Shown: positions 15,501 to 24,874, numbered from the stretch's first letter. The stretch: DNA of 64,000 nucleotides from Halorhabdus sp. CBA1104 (GCF_009690625.1 NZ_CP033878.1:1054001-1118000), one strand, 5' to 3'. Numbers and translations: made by a program. The notes: generated by a model from the letters alone, not told the origin.

Positions 15501-17429
15501 TTACTCGTCTTCGTCGTCTTCGTCTTGGACCTCTTCGAAGTCGGCGTCGACGTACTCCTCGTCGTCACCGGCACCTGCGCCGGCGGGACCGCCCGCACCA
15601 GCGGGGCCGCCAGCGGCACCACCCATGCCGCCCATACCACCGGGGCCGGCCGCGCCGCCCGGGCCACCAGCAGCGCCTTCAGCGGCCTGCTCCTGGTACA
15701 TCTGTTTGCCGATTTCCTGGAGCGCTTCGGTCAATTGTTCGGTAGCGCTCTCGTAGTCGTCTTTCGTCGCGTCCTCGTCTTCGAGGGTCTGTTGGACGGC
15801 CTCGATCTCGGTCTCGATGTCCTCACGGAGGTCCTCGTCGATATCGTCCTCGTTTTCTCCCAGCAGCGTCTCGGCCCGGCGGATCGCGGCCTCGGCTTCG
15901 TTGCGGGCCTCGATTCGCTCACGCCGCTTTTCGTCTTCCTCGGCGTGTTCCTCGGCCTCTTCCTGCATCGCTTCGATCTCCTCGTCTGAGAGACCGACGC
16001 CACCTTCGATCGTGATCTCCTCGGAGTTACCCGAGCCCTGGTCTTCGGCACTCACGTTGACGATGCCGTTCTCGTCGATGGAGAACGTGACTTCGATCTG
16101 GGGCGTCCCAGCCGGTGCCGGGGGGATGCCCGAGAGCATGAACTCACCCAGGAGTTCGTTCTCTTCGGCAATTTCACGCTCGCCCTGGAAGACGCGGATC
16201 TGGACCGACGTCTGGTTGGCCGCTGCCGTGGTGAAAATCTTCGACTCCTCGGTCGGGATCGTCGTGTTCTTCTCGATGAGTCGCTCGAAGAGGCCACCCT
16301 TGACCTCGACACCCAGCGAGAGCGGCGTGACGTCGAGCAACACGATGTCGTCGACGTCACCCGAGAGGACGCCACCCTGGATCGCCGCGCCCAGCGCGAC
16401 GGCCTCGTCCGGGTTGACGTTCTTCTTCGGTTCCTTGCCAGTGAGTTCCTCGACTTGCTCTTGGACCTGGGGCATCCGGGTCGACCCGCCCACGAGCAGT
16501 ACTTCGTCGATGTCCGATTTCGAGTAGCCGGCGTCGGCCAGCGCCTGCTCGGTCGGTTCGACGGTCCGTTCGATGAGGTCGGCCGTGAGGCTCTCGAATT
16601 TCGCCCGGGTGATGTCCGTCTCCAGGTGGACCGGCCCGTCGTCAGTCGCCGTGATAAACGGCAGATTGATCTCGGTCTCCTTCCGGGAGGAGAGCTCGAT
16701 CTTGGCTTCTTCGGCGGCGTCCTTGAGACGCTGGAGGGCCTGGCGGTCCTCACGAAGATCGATCCCGTGTTCGTCTTCGAAGTCTTCGGCCAGCCAGTCG
16801 ATGACCGCCTGGTCCCAGTCGTCGCCACCCAGGTTGTTGTCACCGTTGGTCGCGACGACCTCGTAGACGCCACCGCCCAGATCGAGGATCGAGACGTCGA
16901 AGGTCCCGCCACCGAGGTCGTAGACGAGGACGGTCTGGTCGGATTCGTCGTCCAGGCCGTAAGCCATCGAGGCCGCCGTCGGCTCGTTGATGATCCGCTC
17001 GACCTCGAAGCCGGCGATCTCGCCGGCGTCTTTCGTCGCCTGGCGTTGGCGATCGTTGAAGTACGCCGGCACCGTGATGACCGCCTTCTCGACGTCCTCA
17101 CCGAGGTACTCTTCGGCGTCGCGTTTGATCTTCTGGAGGATCATCGCCGACACCTGCTCGGGCGTGTACTCTTCGCCCTCCAGCGTGACCGTATAGTCTT
17201 CCTCGCCCATGTGGCGCTTGATGGACTGGATGGTCTCGTCGGGATTCTTGACGGCCTGGTTTTTCGCCGGCTTACCGACCAGTTGCTCACCGTCGTCGAA
17301 CGCGACGACCGAGGCTGTCGTCCGATCGCCCTCGCTGTTGACGATGATCTCCGGGTCGCCACCCTCCATCACTGCGAACGCACTGTTCGTCGTCCCCAGG
17401 TCGATACCGAGGATCTTGTTGCTCGCCAT
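15501..17429 (-). CDS. dnaK: Chaperone protein DnaK (Hsp70)
   Basis: A 642-residue Hsp70. The ATPase domain starts [19 protein letters not shown] and contains the phosphate-2 motif [14 protein letters not shown] and the adenosine motif [12 protein letters not shown]; the substrate-binding domain follows ([14 protein letters not shown]), then a helical lid and a Gly/Met/Pro-rich linker before the acidic tail ending EDDEDE. Archaea obtained DnaK from bacteria; it works with GrpE (next gene upstream, same strand) and DnaJ (52797). The ATG at 17429 is preferred over 17438. The upstream region holds TTTAAC near 17457-17463 and a direct repeat CCGGTTA spaced by GCG. Confidence 0.96.
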   Translation of the reverse strand: MASNKILGIDLGTTNSAFAVMEGGDPEIIVNSEGDRTTASVVAFDDGEQLVGKPAKNQAVKNPDETIQSIKRHMGEEDYTVTLEGEEYTPEQVSAMILQKIKRDAEEYLGEDVEKAVITVPAYFNDRQRQATKDAGEIAGFEVERIINEPTAASMAYGLDDESDQTVLVYDLGGGTFDVSILDLGGGVYEVVATNGDNNLGGDDWDQAVIDWLAEDFEDEHGIDLREDRQALQRLKDAAEEAKIELSSRKETEINLPFITATDDGPVHLETDITRAKFESLTADLIERTVEPTEQALADAGYSKSDIDEVLLVGGSTRMPQVQEQVEELTGKEPKKNVNPDEAVALGAAIQGGVLSGDVDDIVLLDVTPLSLGVEVKGGLFERLIEKNTTIPTEESKIFTTAAANQTSVQIRVFQGEREIAEENELLGEFMLSGIPPAPAGTPQIEVTFSIDENGIVNVSAEDQGSGNSEEITIEGGVGLSDEEIEAMQEEAEEHAEEDEKRRERIEARNEAEAAIRRAETLLGENEDDIDEDLREDIETEIEAVQQTLEDEDATKDDYESATEQLTEALQEIGKQMYQEQAAEGAAGGPGGAAGPGGMGGMGGAAGGPAGAGGPAGAGAGDDEEYVDADFEEVQDEDDEDE

Positions 17430-17569
17430 GTTATCCACAGTTACCGGTTAGCGCCGGTTAAACATTACTAGACGCGCCGAGACGCCACCACCACTCGATC
17501 CACTCTCGTCTGGCGATTTTGATCACGACGGCAAAATCACAGTCGAGGAATTTATACAGAAGTGCCGAT

Positions 17570-18268
17570 CTACTCCCCGCTGTCAGTAGACTCGCTGTCA
17601 TCCGTCCCATCGCTGACGGCCACCTGGGCCGGCCGCAGGACTTTCTCGGCCATCAGATACCCGGGCCGATGGACGTCTGCGATCGTCCCTTCGGGATGGT
17701 CTGTGTCGATCCGGGCCAGCACTTCGTGGTGTTCGGGGTCGACTTCGTCGCCGGGTTCGGGTTCGATCGGTTCGACGTTTTCCCGATCGAGTTCGGTCTC
17801 GAACTGCTTGAGCGTCGAATTGACGCCGTCTCGAAGGGCTTCGGCGTCGTCTTGGCCGAGTGCGCGCTGCAGGTTATCACGAACGTCGAGCAATCGATCG
17901 ACGAGATCCTCGGTCGCCCGCTGTGTTTCCTCCTCGCGTTTGCGCTCCATGCGCTTCTTGAAGTTCTGGAAGTCCGCCTGCTTGCGCTTGAGGCGTGCGG
18001 TGAGATCCTCGATCTCTGCCTCCTGTTCTTCGACCGTTTCCGTCAACGCGTCGTTCTCTTCACGGAGCGTTTCGATCGTAAGCCGAGACGCCGCAAGCTC
18101 GTCTGCCAATTGTTCTGCAGTCGCGTCCTGTACGTCCTCGAGCAGTTCCTCTCGAAGCGCAGCGACCGACTGTTCAGCCGCCGTCTGGCTGCTCTCCTCG
18201 CTTGCCTCACCGACGGATTCGGCACCTTCGGTCGTCTCTGCGTCTTGGTCCTGCTCGCTGTCAGTCAT
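17570..18268 (-). CDS. grpE: Nucleotide exchange factor GrpE
   Basis: A 232-residue co-chaperone that releases ADP from DnaK. The acidic N-terminus is followed by a long coiled coil (residues about 65-135, LRERNDAL-like heptads; LTARLKRKQADFQNFKKRM is the family signature) and the C-terminal beta-domain with EPIEPEPGDEVDPEHHEVL and LMAEKVLRPAQVAV. The start at ATG 18268 is supported by a TATA-like CTTTTATC 23-30 nt upstream (18291-18298); the in-frame extension to 18745 is therefore rejected. It precedes dnaK by 140 bp, and both are probably heat-induced together. Confidence 0.93.
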   Translation of the reverse strand: MTDSEQDQDAETTEGAESVGEASEESSQTAAEQSVAALREELLEDVQDATAEQLADELAASRLTIETLREENDALTETVEEQEAEIEDLTARLKRKQADFQNFKKRMERKREEETQRATEDLVDRLLDVRDNLQRALGQDDAEALRDGVNSTLKQFETELDRENVEPIEPEPGDEVDPEHHEVLARIDTDHPEGTIADVHRPGYLMAEKVLRPAQVAVSDGTDDSESTDSGE

Positions 18269-18662
18269 GTCAAAGACGTGCCCGTCGTCGGATAAAAGGG
18301 TTGAGAATTCCGGCCTCCCAGCGATCCGCTCGGGGGTCGTCTCGACAGTACCGTGGCGGGCGCTGAACCGGGCAGATTTTCGTCCTTGGTGGGACTGGTT
18401 GGGCGAAGACGATCGTGCTGATTCGTCGTCTGTCGTGATGTGCACGACGCTGAAGCCACCGTCCTGACAACGCCATTTCGTCTTGGTCCCGAAATCGACG
18501 ACCGTATGGGACCCCGCCGGAACGAGCGAATCTACGACAGCGCGGACACCATTGCTCGGCCGCCTCTGGCAGACCCTCTCTTTGGCCCCTAATCTGCACG
18601 ACGATTTGACAGCGGCCATCTTCGCCCTGACGTTAATGACGACGGGACTCGTGGCTCCACTC
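18269..18662. other. 394-bp divergent spacer between grpE and the cobalamin adenosyltransferase gene
   Basis: Holds the grpE promoter at its left end. An open frame runs through it on the minus strand in the grpE frame, and another covers 18270-18599, but neither has a promoter or recognisable domain and the grpE box lies inside them. I see no RNA gene here. Confidence 0.5.
18291..18298 (-). promoter_or_regulatory. TATA box of grpE
   Basis: CTTTTATC on the minus strand, 23-30 nt before the grpE ATG at 18268; it fixes the start and implies a leaderless mRNA. Confidence 0.6.
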
Positions 18663-19199
18663 ATGTCACTATATACGGGCCGCGGCGACGACGGCGATAC
18701 CGACTTGCAAACCGGCGAGCGCGTCTCGAAGGCCGATCCACGCATCGAAGCCTACGGAACCGTCGACGAGCTCAACGCGACCCTTGGCACCATCCGCCCG
18801 ACCGGCTACGATGACGTCGACGAGACGCTCGCTGACGTGCAAAATCACCTCCACGTCCTCCAGGCTGAACTCGCAAACCCCGAGGCTGCGGCCGATGATC
18901 CGACGATCCAAGCCGAGCACGTAACGGCACTCGAAACCGAAATCGATGCAGCCGACGACGAACTGCCACCGCTCGAGTCGTTCGTCCTGCCCGGCGGGTC
19001 ATCGGCCGGGAGCGCCTTACATCACGCCCGCACCATCTGCCGACGAGCCGAGCGACGCACCGTGGCACTGACTGGGGATCCCCAACCCGTCCGTAGCGAG
19101 GCGGTAACGTACCTCAATCGCCTCTCAGACCTGCTGTTTACGCTCGGTCGCCTGGTCAACCACCGGGATGGCGTGGCCGAATCTGCACCGACCTACTGA
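18663..19199 (+). CDS. Cob(I)alamin adenosyltransferase, PduO type
   Basis: A 178-residue enzyme that transfers the adenosyl group of ATP to cob(I)alamin, giving coenzyme B12. The PduO signature begins MSLYTGRGDDG with the ATP-binding loop, then RVSKADPRIEAYGTVDELNATLG, and later SFVLPGGSSAGSALHHARTICRRAER with the conserved Arg pair, and YLNRLSDLLFTLGR. Length fits the family. The ATG at 18663 starts the conserved block; a longer frame from 18483 adds residues of unlikely composition. It is divergent from grpE with no obvious link. Confidence 0.9.
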   Translation: MSLYTGRGDDGDTDLQTGERVSKADPRIEAYGTVDELNATLGTIRPTGYDDVDETLADVQNHLHVLQAELANPEAAADDPTIQAEHVTALETEIDAADDELPPLESFVLPGGSSAGSALHHARTICRRAERRTVALTGDPQPVRSEAVTYLNRLSDLLFTLGRLVNHRDGVAESAPTY

Positions 19200-19246
19200 T
19201 CGGTGCCGGCACAACGGTTATATCCGTTGTTCTCGTAAGGACAGAT

Positions 19247-19510
19247 ATGAACAAGCACTTCGAAGATGCACAGTATTATCTCAAGCGTGCCGGTGAGACG
19301 GCAAAGAAAGGCGTCGAGGAGGAACTCGACGAGGTTCGAGAGCGGTTCGACGAGATGATTGGAGGCGAATCGGAGCCGGAGCCAAGTCGCGTACAGGCGG
19401 TTCGGAACGATCTCGAGACGCTTCAGGCGACTGCCGAAGGGGAAGCCAAAGAAGCGATCACGGAGGCCCGAGAAACCATCGCGGCGTATCGAGACGAGCG
19501 GACGGACTGA
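19247..19510 (+). CDS. Small acidic helical protein (DUF7553-like)
   Basis: An 87-residue, highly charged, all-helical protein starting MNKHFEDAQYYLKRAGETAKKGVEEE, with two amphipathic helices split by the GESEPEPS loop. The pattern matches a haloarchaeal family labelled DUF7553. No function is known. It lies 48 bp upstream of tRNA-Val on the same strand. Confidence 0.75.
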   Translation: MNKHFEDAQYYLKRAGETAKKGVEEELDEVRERFDEMIGGESEPEPSRVQAVRNDLETLQATAEGEAKEAITEARETIAAYRDERTD

Positions 19511-19523
19511 GCGCCGAAAGCAA

Positions 19524-19531
19524 TTCTTAAG
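19524..19531 (+). promoter_or_regulatory. TATA box of the tRNA-Val gene
   Basis: TTCTTAAG lies 27-34 nt before the first base of the tRNA. Confidence 0.45.
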
Positions 19532-19557
19532 TCCGCGCCTCGAAAAGACCGGGGTGC

Positions 19558-19632
19558 GGGTTGGTGATCTAGTCCGGTTATGATACCTCCTTCACACGGA
19601 GGAAGTCGGCGGTTCGAATCCGCCCCAACCCA
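19558..19632 (+). tRNA. tRNA-Val (anticodon CAC)
   Basis: Seventy-five bases fold as a tRNA. Acceptor arms GGGTTGG (19558-19564) and CCAACCC (19625-19631) pair perfectly; the anticodon arm is CCTCC-TTCACAC-GGAGG with anticodon CAC; the T arm is GGCGG-TTCGAAT-CCGCC; the discriminator base is A. CCA is not encoded. A short T-run (CTTTTC) follows and could end transcription. Confidence 0.95.
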
Positions 19633-19750
19633 CTTTTCTGGCGAACATATCTGTGAGTGGTAACTGCGGTGATACGGATTTGAACTACGGAGCGAGCGTC
19701 GCGAGTGACGTTCAGGCGGTTCAACTCCGTCCCAACACTACTGAGGGCAC

Positions 19751-20506
19751 TCAAAGGTAGGCTGCGTCCCACCGGGTCGGTTTTCGTGTATTCCCACAGG
19801 CCTCACACTCGATGCGCCCCATCGCGTCCATCGCGTTGGCGAGGCGACCACAGTTGTCGCAGTAGTAGCCGTATCGGGCCGACCGATCTGGATCGGAGTA
19901 GACGATGTGGAACGGTGCTTCCGAACCGCCTTCCGATTCGTCGTGATCGACGTAGACCGTCTGCTCGCCGGATTCGAGCGGTTCCAGGCCAGTTGCCTCG
20001 GCGACGTACCGGTATTCGACGTGACTGCGGCCCCCGATCTCGATTTCGGTTCGGCCGACTCGTTCGAACCCGTGTGATTCGAAAAACTGCGTCCCGTCCT
20101 GGTTGTTCGCCAGCACGCGCCCCTGAACACTGGCGGCGTCGGCTGCATCGAGGCGATCGAGCGTCGTTTCGAACAGCCCAGAGCCGATGCCTTCTCCCCG
20201 GTACTCCGGATCGACGTGTAGCCAGAGCAACAGCGCGTCACGGCCGTGATCTTCCTTGTCCGTGACCCAGGGCCGGTCTGCAGTCAACGTGCTCTCGGAA
20301 AACCCGACGATCTGACCATCTCGGTCGGCGACCAACAACAGTCGCTCGTCAGACGTGATGCTCGTGGTTAATTGGGCTTCGTCGTACCACTCCTCGATGC
20401 CACTCGTGATCGTCTGGGGACTCAACGAATACGACGCCTGCAACGATCGGCGTGCGACGTCTCGGATCGCTGGTTTGTCAGCTTCTCTCGCGGTACGTAT
20501 CTCCAT
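19751..20506 (-). CDS. GNAT acetyltransferase with C-terminal zinc ribbon (DUF5816-like)
   Basis: A 251-residue two-part protein. Residues 1-165 are a GNAT domain with the acetyl-CoA loop YRGEGIGSGLFE near 102-113 and the closing beta strand FFESHGFERVGRTEI. The C-terminal 80 residues hold a zinc ribbon (YYCDNCGRLAN, then IECEACGN) of the type labelled DUF5816 in haloarchaea. The fusion suggests a nucleic-acid or protein substrate, but none is known. The start is ATG 20506 (MEIRTAREAD). Confidence 0.85.
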   Translation of the reverse strand: MEIRTAREADKPAIRDVARRSLQASYSLSPQTITSGIEEWYDEAQLTTSITSDERLLLVADRDGQIVGFSESTLTADRPWVTDKEDHGRDALLLWLHVDPEYRGEGIGSGLFETTLDRLDAADAASVQGRVLANNQDGTQFFESHGFERVGRTEIEIGGRSHVEYRYVAEATGLEPLESGEQTVYVDHDESEGGSEAPFHIVYSDPDRSARYGYYCDNCGRLANAMDAMGRIECEACGNTRKPTRWDAAYL

Positions 20507-20727
20507 GGTAGTCCTTGTGGGACGTTCCCTCTTAAGCCAACCGGCGCGACAAGACACGAGATAGATCGGCTCACAGCGAACCATCAACTATCAGACCAGA
20601 GTGGCGTTGGGACCGAAGTGACGACAGGAGTGTTCGCACGCTCCTGTCGGTGTCGTAACGCTAAAGAGTCGAAACCACGTCTTTCCGGACAAGATGAACG
20701 TTACGCATCAGTTTCGGAGGTGGTTCT

Positions 20728-21414
20728 GTGGGTGTTGAGATCCAGGAGTCGCCGGTTTCCGACGCGGAATTCGCGGAGATGAAGCGGTTCGTGCACGACT
20801 ACCTGAGTGCCAGCGTCGAAAACGAGGAAGCAGGCGGCCGAATGCGGTGGTACCCTTGGCACTCGGCTGAGTACCGGTACAACCACATCCTGAACGTAGT
20901 CGAACTCGCCTCCGAGATAGCCCACAAGGAGGGTGCTGACGTCGAAGTCACTCGTGTCGCAGCAGTGTTTCACGACGTCGCCAAACTCGAAGCCGAACAG
21001 GACGAACACGCCGAGGCCGGGGCTCGAATCGCCAAAGAGTACCTGACGACGCATGGGGACTTCCCCCAATCGTTCGTCGATGCTGTCATCGGGTCGATCC
21101 GCGACCACTCCTATCAAGGTGACGTGACGGACCTCCCGCTGGAGACACAATGTCTCATCGAAGCGGACGTCCTCGACAAGGTTGGGGCCAACGGCACGGC
21201 GCTGCTGTTGTTACGAATGGGCTATGAATCACGCGATCATACGGATGCCGGTGAAATGGTCGAGCGCGTAATCGAGCGGGGCGAAGACGCACGAGAGCGG
21301 ATCGCCTCTGAGACGGCTGAGAGCCACCTTCACCGGCGACTCAAACGTGTCCGCTGGTTCAAAGAGTGGCTACAGGAAGAAATCGCGGCCATCGATCCCG
21401 AGCCGACGGAGTAA
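20728..21414 (+). CDS. HD-domain metal-dependent phosphohydrolase
   Basis: A 228-residue protein with the HD signature: His53 (YNHILNVVEL), His82-Asp83 (AVFHDVAKLE), a further His in IRDHSYQG and Asp in LIEADVLDKVGANG. This is the YedJ/HDIG-like hydrolase group acting on nucleotides or phosphoesters; the substrate is unknown. The start is a GTG (GTG GGT GTT). It converges with the LysE-family gene, whose end is 28 bp away. Confidence 0.85.
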   Translation: MGVEIQESPVSDAEFAEMKRFVHDYLSASVENEEAGGRMRWYPWHSAEYRYNHILNVVELASEIAHKEGADVEVTRVAAVFHDVAKLEAEQDEHAEAGARIAKEYLTTHGDFPQSFVDAVIGSIRDHSYQGDVTDLPLETQCLIEADVLDKVGANGTALLLLRMGYESRDHTDAGEMVERVIERGEDARERIASETAESHLHRRLKRVRWFKEWLQEEIAAIDPEPTE

Positions 21415-21442
21415 CCGACCGATTCCTTCGCGCGACAACGGG

Positions 21443-22141
21443 CTAGAGCACCCCGAACGTCGTGAGGGCGTCCGTGAGAAAGAGGACGCCGAATCCGGCC
21501 AAAAAGAGCGCACTCGTGACCGCGACGGCGGGAGCAAACCGGTCGATTCGCCGACCGGCCCCGACGAGCAGCGCCGGAAAGCCGACGACCCAGACGACGA
21601 TTCCACCGAACAGGCCGACGATCAGCGACGGACCCCCCGTATGGACGACGATCAGTCCAGCCAGGTTCTCCCCAAAATACGGCGTGTGTGAGAGAACATC
21701 GACAGTCCCCGGGCTCAACAACCCGACGCCGACCGTCAACCAGAAGATGATCTGGTAGGGGTTGGTCAGCGCCAGGAGAAAGGCTCGACGGAATCCCCGG
21801 GCGTCCGTCCGCGTCCTACCGGACTCGAACTCGGTGAATCCCTGATCTAACTCCCGAACGGCGTCGACAGCGAAATACAGCATGAGGAGACCGCCGATGG
21901 CGACCATCGCCCCCTGTACGTACGCCATTTGTTTGACGACAGACACCGCGCCGAGGGCCGCAAGGAGCAAAAAGGTCACATCGGCCACCATCGCGCCACA
22001 GCCGGCGATGGCGCCCGCCCGAAACCCGCCGACGACACTCTCTTCGGCAATGACGGCGTTCATCGGTCCTGGCGGCGCTGCAAGCGCGAGCCCAAACAGC
22101 CCACCGGCCAGTCCGGTGACGAGAACGTCGACAATGGCCAT
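21443..22141 (-). CDS. LysE-family exporter
   Basis: A 232-residue membrane protein with about six hydrophobic segments. The N-terminal family signature is GLALAAPPGPMNAVIAEESV (PGP-N), and a second conserved part is RRAFLLALTNPYQIIFWLTV. LysE/RhtB carriers export amino acids such as lysine, arginine or threonine by proton antiport; the substrate here cannot be read from the sequence. The start is ATG 22141, in a head-to-tail array with the PAC2 gene. Confidence 0.88.
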   Translation of the reverse strand: MAIVDVLVTGLAGGLFGLALAAPPGPMNAVIAEESVVGGFRAGAIAGCGAMVADVTFLLLAALGAVSVVKQMAYVQGAMVAIGGLLMLYFAVDAVRELDQGFTEFESGRTRTDARGFRRAFLLALTNPYQIIFWLTVGVGLLSPGTVDVLSHTPYFGENLAGLIVVHTGGPSLIVGLFGGIVVWVVGFPALLVGAGRRIDRFAPAVAVTSALFLAGFGVLFLTDALTTFGVL

Positions 22142-22187
22142 CGAATACGATTAGCCGTCAGCCTGCGAAAAACGTGTCGAGACGCTG

Positions 22188-22925
22188 CTACTGGTACATC
22201 CCGACTGGCTCGGCCTTCGAGCTCTCGTCGCTTGCCTGTTGCATCTGCTTTGCCAGTTTCTTGCGCGCGATGCGGATTTCCTCGGCCTGTTCGACGAGCG
22301 TCTCGGTCGTGACGTCGATCTGGGCAAGTGTGGCGATTCCCTTCTCAAGTAAGATCTTGGCGGCGGCTGGATCTGGAAACTGCGAAGACGCCTCGACGAG
22401 CAGCCCGATGCTGTCGAGGTCCTCGCGAGTGGCTTCGTACAGGAGCGCCCCCGTTGGCCCGCTGATCGCGCCGCGTTCGTCGGGCGTGGCAATGTCGTGA
22501 TCGCGCAGTTGGGCCTCAGCTCGCCCGGTTGCAACACCATACAGCTCACGATTGCCGTCCGGATCGACAGGGATGCCACTGAGGTAGATCGGCAAGGCGT
22601 CTTGCTCGTCGAGCCAGACCGTCACACAGCCGGCGAACTCCTCGGCAGCTTCTGGAGAGACGGGCACGTCGCTCTGGAGGACGAGCAACTCACGTGCCTC
22701 GTCGGCGTAGATCCTGACCGGCCCGGCGATCGAGGTCTCGTTCTCGTGGTAGACCGCAACTTCGGGCAGGCCCTCACAATGGCAGGTCGCGTAGTGAGTC
22801 ATCTCGTAGCTATCGACCAGGTGATCGGCAGCGATTTTCCCGACGAGGCCGGCACCCGGGAATCCCTCGACGAGCATCGGGTCCTCGAGCGTCAGCTCCG
22901 CATCGTGAACTGCAATATGTGCCAT
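22188..22925 (-). CDS. PAC2-family protein (proteasome assembly chaperone-like)
   Basis: A 245-residue protein of the archaeal PAC2/COG2047 family: MLVEGFPGAGLVGKIAADHL at residues about 17-36, then ELLVLQSDVPVSPEAAEEFA. The C-terminal 45 residues form a charged helix (EQAEEIRIARKKLAKQMQQ). Eukaryotic PAC2 helps assemble the proteasome ring; archaeal members are related by fold and their role is not established. The start is ATG 22925; another ATG at 22940 is possible. It is divergent from the RNA methyltransferase gene. Confidence 0.85.
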   Translation of the reverse strand: MAHIAVHDAELTLEDPMLVEGFPGAGLVGKIAADHLVDSYEMTHYATCHCEGLPEVAVYHENETSIAGPVRIYADEARELLVLQSDVPVSPEAAEEFAGCVTVWLDEQDALPIYLSGIPVDPDGNRELYGVATGRAEAQLRDHDIATPDERGAISGPTGALLYEATREDLDSIGLLVEASSQFPDPAAAKILLEKGIATLAQIDVTTETLVEQAEEIRIARKKLAKQMQQASDESSKAEPVGMYQ

Positions 22926-23020
22926 ACGTGACCGTGACATGCTACCACAATAAGCGTGCGGGCCGCCCCCGGCGCAGCCGTTCGAAACCGACAAAGCCCT
23001 GTCTCGCGAATCCGGGGCCA

Positions 23021-23929
23021 ATGGAGGTTCTAGACCGGTACGAATCGATCGTCGACGACTTCGAGGCGTTCGTTGCGGCATGTGAGCGCCCACTACCGTC
23101 GGTCGTTCGCGTGAATACGCTCAAAACGTCGATCAGTCGGGCAACGCAGGCCCTCGACGAGGCAGGGATTGCATACGAGCCGGTCGGCTGGCACGACGGG
23201 TTGCTGGCGCTGCCCGATGGCGATCCCGGATCGAACTGGCCGTACGTCCAGGGCTGGCTGCACGGCCAGGAAGAAGTCTCGGCACTGCCGCCGCTCGTCC
23301 TCGACCCCCAGCCCGGCGAGCGTGTCTGGGACGCGGCTGCTGCACCGGGCAGCAAGACGACGCAACTGGCGGCACTCATGGACGACGAGGGACTGCTCGT
23401 GGCGACGGACAACAATCTGGGGCGACTGTCCGCACTCCGGTCGAACGCCGAACGGCTCGGCGTGACGAATCTTGCAGTGACCAACGAGGACGCACGCAAC
23501 CACTCACTGAAACCCTTCGACGGGGCGGAATACGATCGGGCACTGGTCGACGTCCCCTGCTCGTGTGAGGGGACGATCCGGAAGAACCCGGATGCCCTGG
23601 CAGAGTGGACTTTCGAACACGTCCAGGGGGTCGCCGGCGTCCAGAAGAGCATCCTTCGGCGCGCGATCGAGGCGACCCGTGAGGGTGGCACTGTCGTCTA
23701 CTCGACGTGTACGTTCGCCCCGGAAGAGAACGAGGCGATCCTCGATTACGCGATCGAAGAGACAACTGCCCGGCTGGTTGAGGTCGACTTGCCCCTCGAC
23801 AGTCGGCCCGGTATCACGGAGTGGGAGGGCGACTCATTCGATCCCAGTGTCCGGAAGGCCAGGCGGATCTATCCACACGTCAACGACACTGGCGGCTTTT
23901 TCGTCGCGAAACTGGAGGTGACGGCATGA
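23021..23929 (+). CDS. RsmB/NOP family RNA cytosine-C5 methyltransferase
   Basis: A 302-residue SAM-dependent m5C methyltransferase for tRNA or rRNA. Motif I is AAAAPGSKTTQLA (residues 106-118), motif IV DVPCSCEGT with a conserved Cys at 180, and motif VI STCTF with the catalytic Cys at 230. A short N1 domain precedes it. The start is set at ATG 23021 (MEVLDRYES). It has no RNA-binding PUA domain; the next gene, overlapping by ATGA, appears to supply it. Confidence 0.9.
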   Translation: MEVLDRYESIVDDFEAFVAACERPLPSVVRVNTLKTSISRATQALDEAGIAYEPVGWHDGLLALPDGDPGSNWPYVQGWLHGQEEVSALPPLVLDPQPGERVWDAAAAPGSKTTQLAALMDDEGLLVATDNNLGRLSALRSNAERLGVTNLAVTNEDARNHSLKPFDGAEYDRALVDVPCSCEGTIRKNPDALAEWTFEHVQGVAGVQKSILRRAIEATREGGTVVYSTCTFAPEENEAILDYAIEETTARLVEVDLPLDSRPGITEWEGDSFDPSVRKARRIYPHVNDTGGFFVAKLEVTA

Positions 23930-24468
23930 CGGACCAGCCTACCAACAGTGATGAGACCCACCGGGACAACGACGGCCAGCGGTTCGGCCGCCTCCCGGCG
24001 ACAGCGGCCGATCGCGAGGTGGCTGATCGACCGAGCCGGGAAGCCGTTCTCGAGTTCTGGACGGACCGCTTTGGCGTCCCGCCGGAAACGTTCGCGGACT
24101 ACACGTTCTGGGAGCGAGGGTCGGGAAAGATCTGGGCGTTCCGCGGTGAGTTGCCTTCGCCGGTCGAGATCGAAGCGCTGGGGCTGACGTTCCTACGGAC
24201 GCGCCAGGAACACTGGAAGCCAACGCTGTCGGCCGTCCAGCGGTTCGGTGACCGGGCGAGTGAGAACGTGCTCGATCTCACCCGCGAGCAAGCCCAGACG
24301 TTTCTCGCCGGCGAAGATCAGGAACTGGCGTGGGACGGCGACTGGGGGTATCTGATCGTCACGCACGAACTGGCCGGGAGACGCGAACCGCTCGGCGTCG
24401 GCCTGTACGTCTACGGTGAACTCCGTTCACAGGTCCCAAAGGGTCGGCGGCGGGACCTCCGGGAGTGA
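23926..24468 (+). CDS. Probable PUA-like RNA-binding partner of the upstream m5C methyltransferase (DUF7122-like)
   Basis: A 180-residue protein. The middle (FWTDRFGVPPETFADYTFWERG) and the end (GYLIVTHELAGRREPLGVGLYVYGEL, key part G-V-G-L-Y) resemble the C-terminal PUA-like region of RsmF/NSUN-type methyltransferases, which binds target RNA. The ATG (23926) overlaps the methyltransferase TGA, so the two are cotranslated. In other lineages these parts are one protein; here they are two polypeptides. Function by inference from context. Confidence 0.7.
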   Translation: MTDQPTNSDETHRDNDGQRFGRLPATAADREVADRPSREAVLEFWTDRFGVPPETFADYTFWERGSGKIWAFRGELPSPVEIEALGLTFLRTRQEHWKPTLSAVQRFGDRASENVLDLTREQAQTFLAGEDQELAWDGDWGYLIVTHELAGRREPLGVGLYVYGELRSQVPKGRRRDLRE

Positions 24469-24652
24469 CGGTTCGGGACTGGCGTTTCACTCTCTCGGTC
24501 GGACGGTAATATCGTGTGAGTGGCTGATGGAAGCTTGGACAGCCGATTTACTGCAATGCAACTGGGGGAGCGGATAGGGCGATAGGTCGCGATCTAGCAA
24601 GCTACACGATGTAGTGGACCTCGGGAATAGTCTCTCGTCTCGAGAAGGTCGA

Positions 24653-24874
24653 TTAACAGCAGTCGTTTCCCTCGGGATTCCACGCACACGCATTCCCCGT
24701 CGTCAGGTTGTGTTCGTCGATATGTGCCGAGAGACACGCGTAGTTACAGAAGTACTCGGGAGAGCCACAGTCGTCGTCACAGTCACGAACACAGATTGGG
24801 TCGTGTTCGAAGATCCGCGATTCACAGTACGCACAGACTTCATCCGTTGTCGGCGTCGATACAGTCGTGGCCAT
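24653..24874 (-). CDS. Small cysteine-rich zinc-finger protein
   Basis: A 73-residue protein with ten cysteines. A first pair C-x2-C (VCAYCESRIF), the CVRDCDDDC cluster, and FCNYACLSAHIDEH form a treble-clef-like zinc site; the C-terminal NACAWNPEGNDCC adds three more. Similar small zinc proteins are widespread in haloarchaea with unknown roles. The extra Cys-Cys end is unusual. It is divergent from the TFS-like gene 181 bp away. Confidence 0.7.
   Translation of the reverse strand: MATTVSTPTTDEVCAYCESRIFEHDPICVRDCDDDCGSPEYFCNYACLSAHIDEHNLTTGNACAWNPEGNDCC

Noticed and set aside
16455-17471. 338-codon open frame opposite dnaK
   Set aside because: Antisense shadow of the conserved DnaK codons; composition (Arg, Val, Leu, Asp repeats) follows from the opposite strand.
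18270-18745. In-frame upstream extension of grpE (about 159 codons) and a 109-codon frame in the same DNA
   Set aside because: A TATA-like box 23-30 nt before ATG 18268 places the grpE start there; the extra residues match nothing known.
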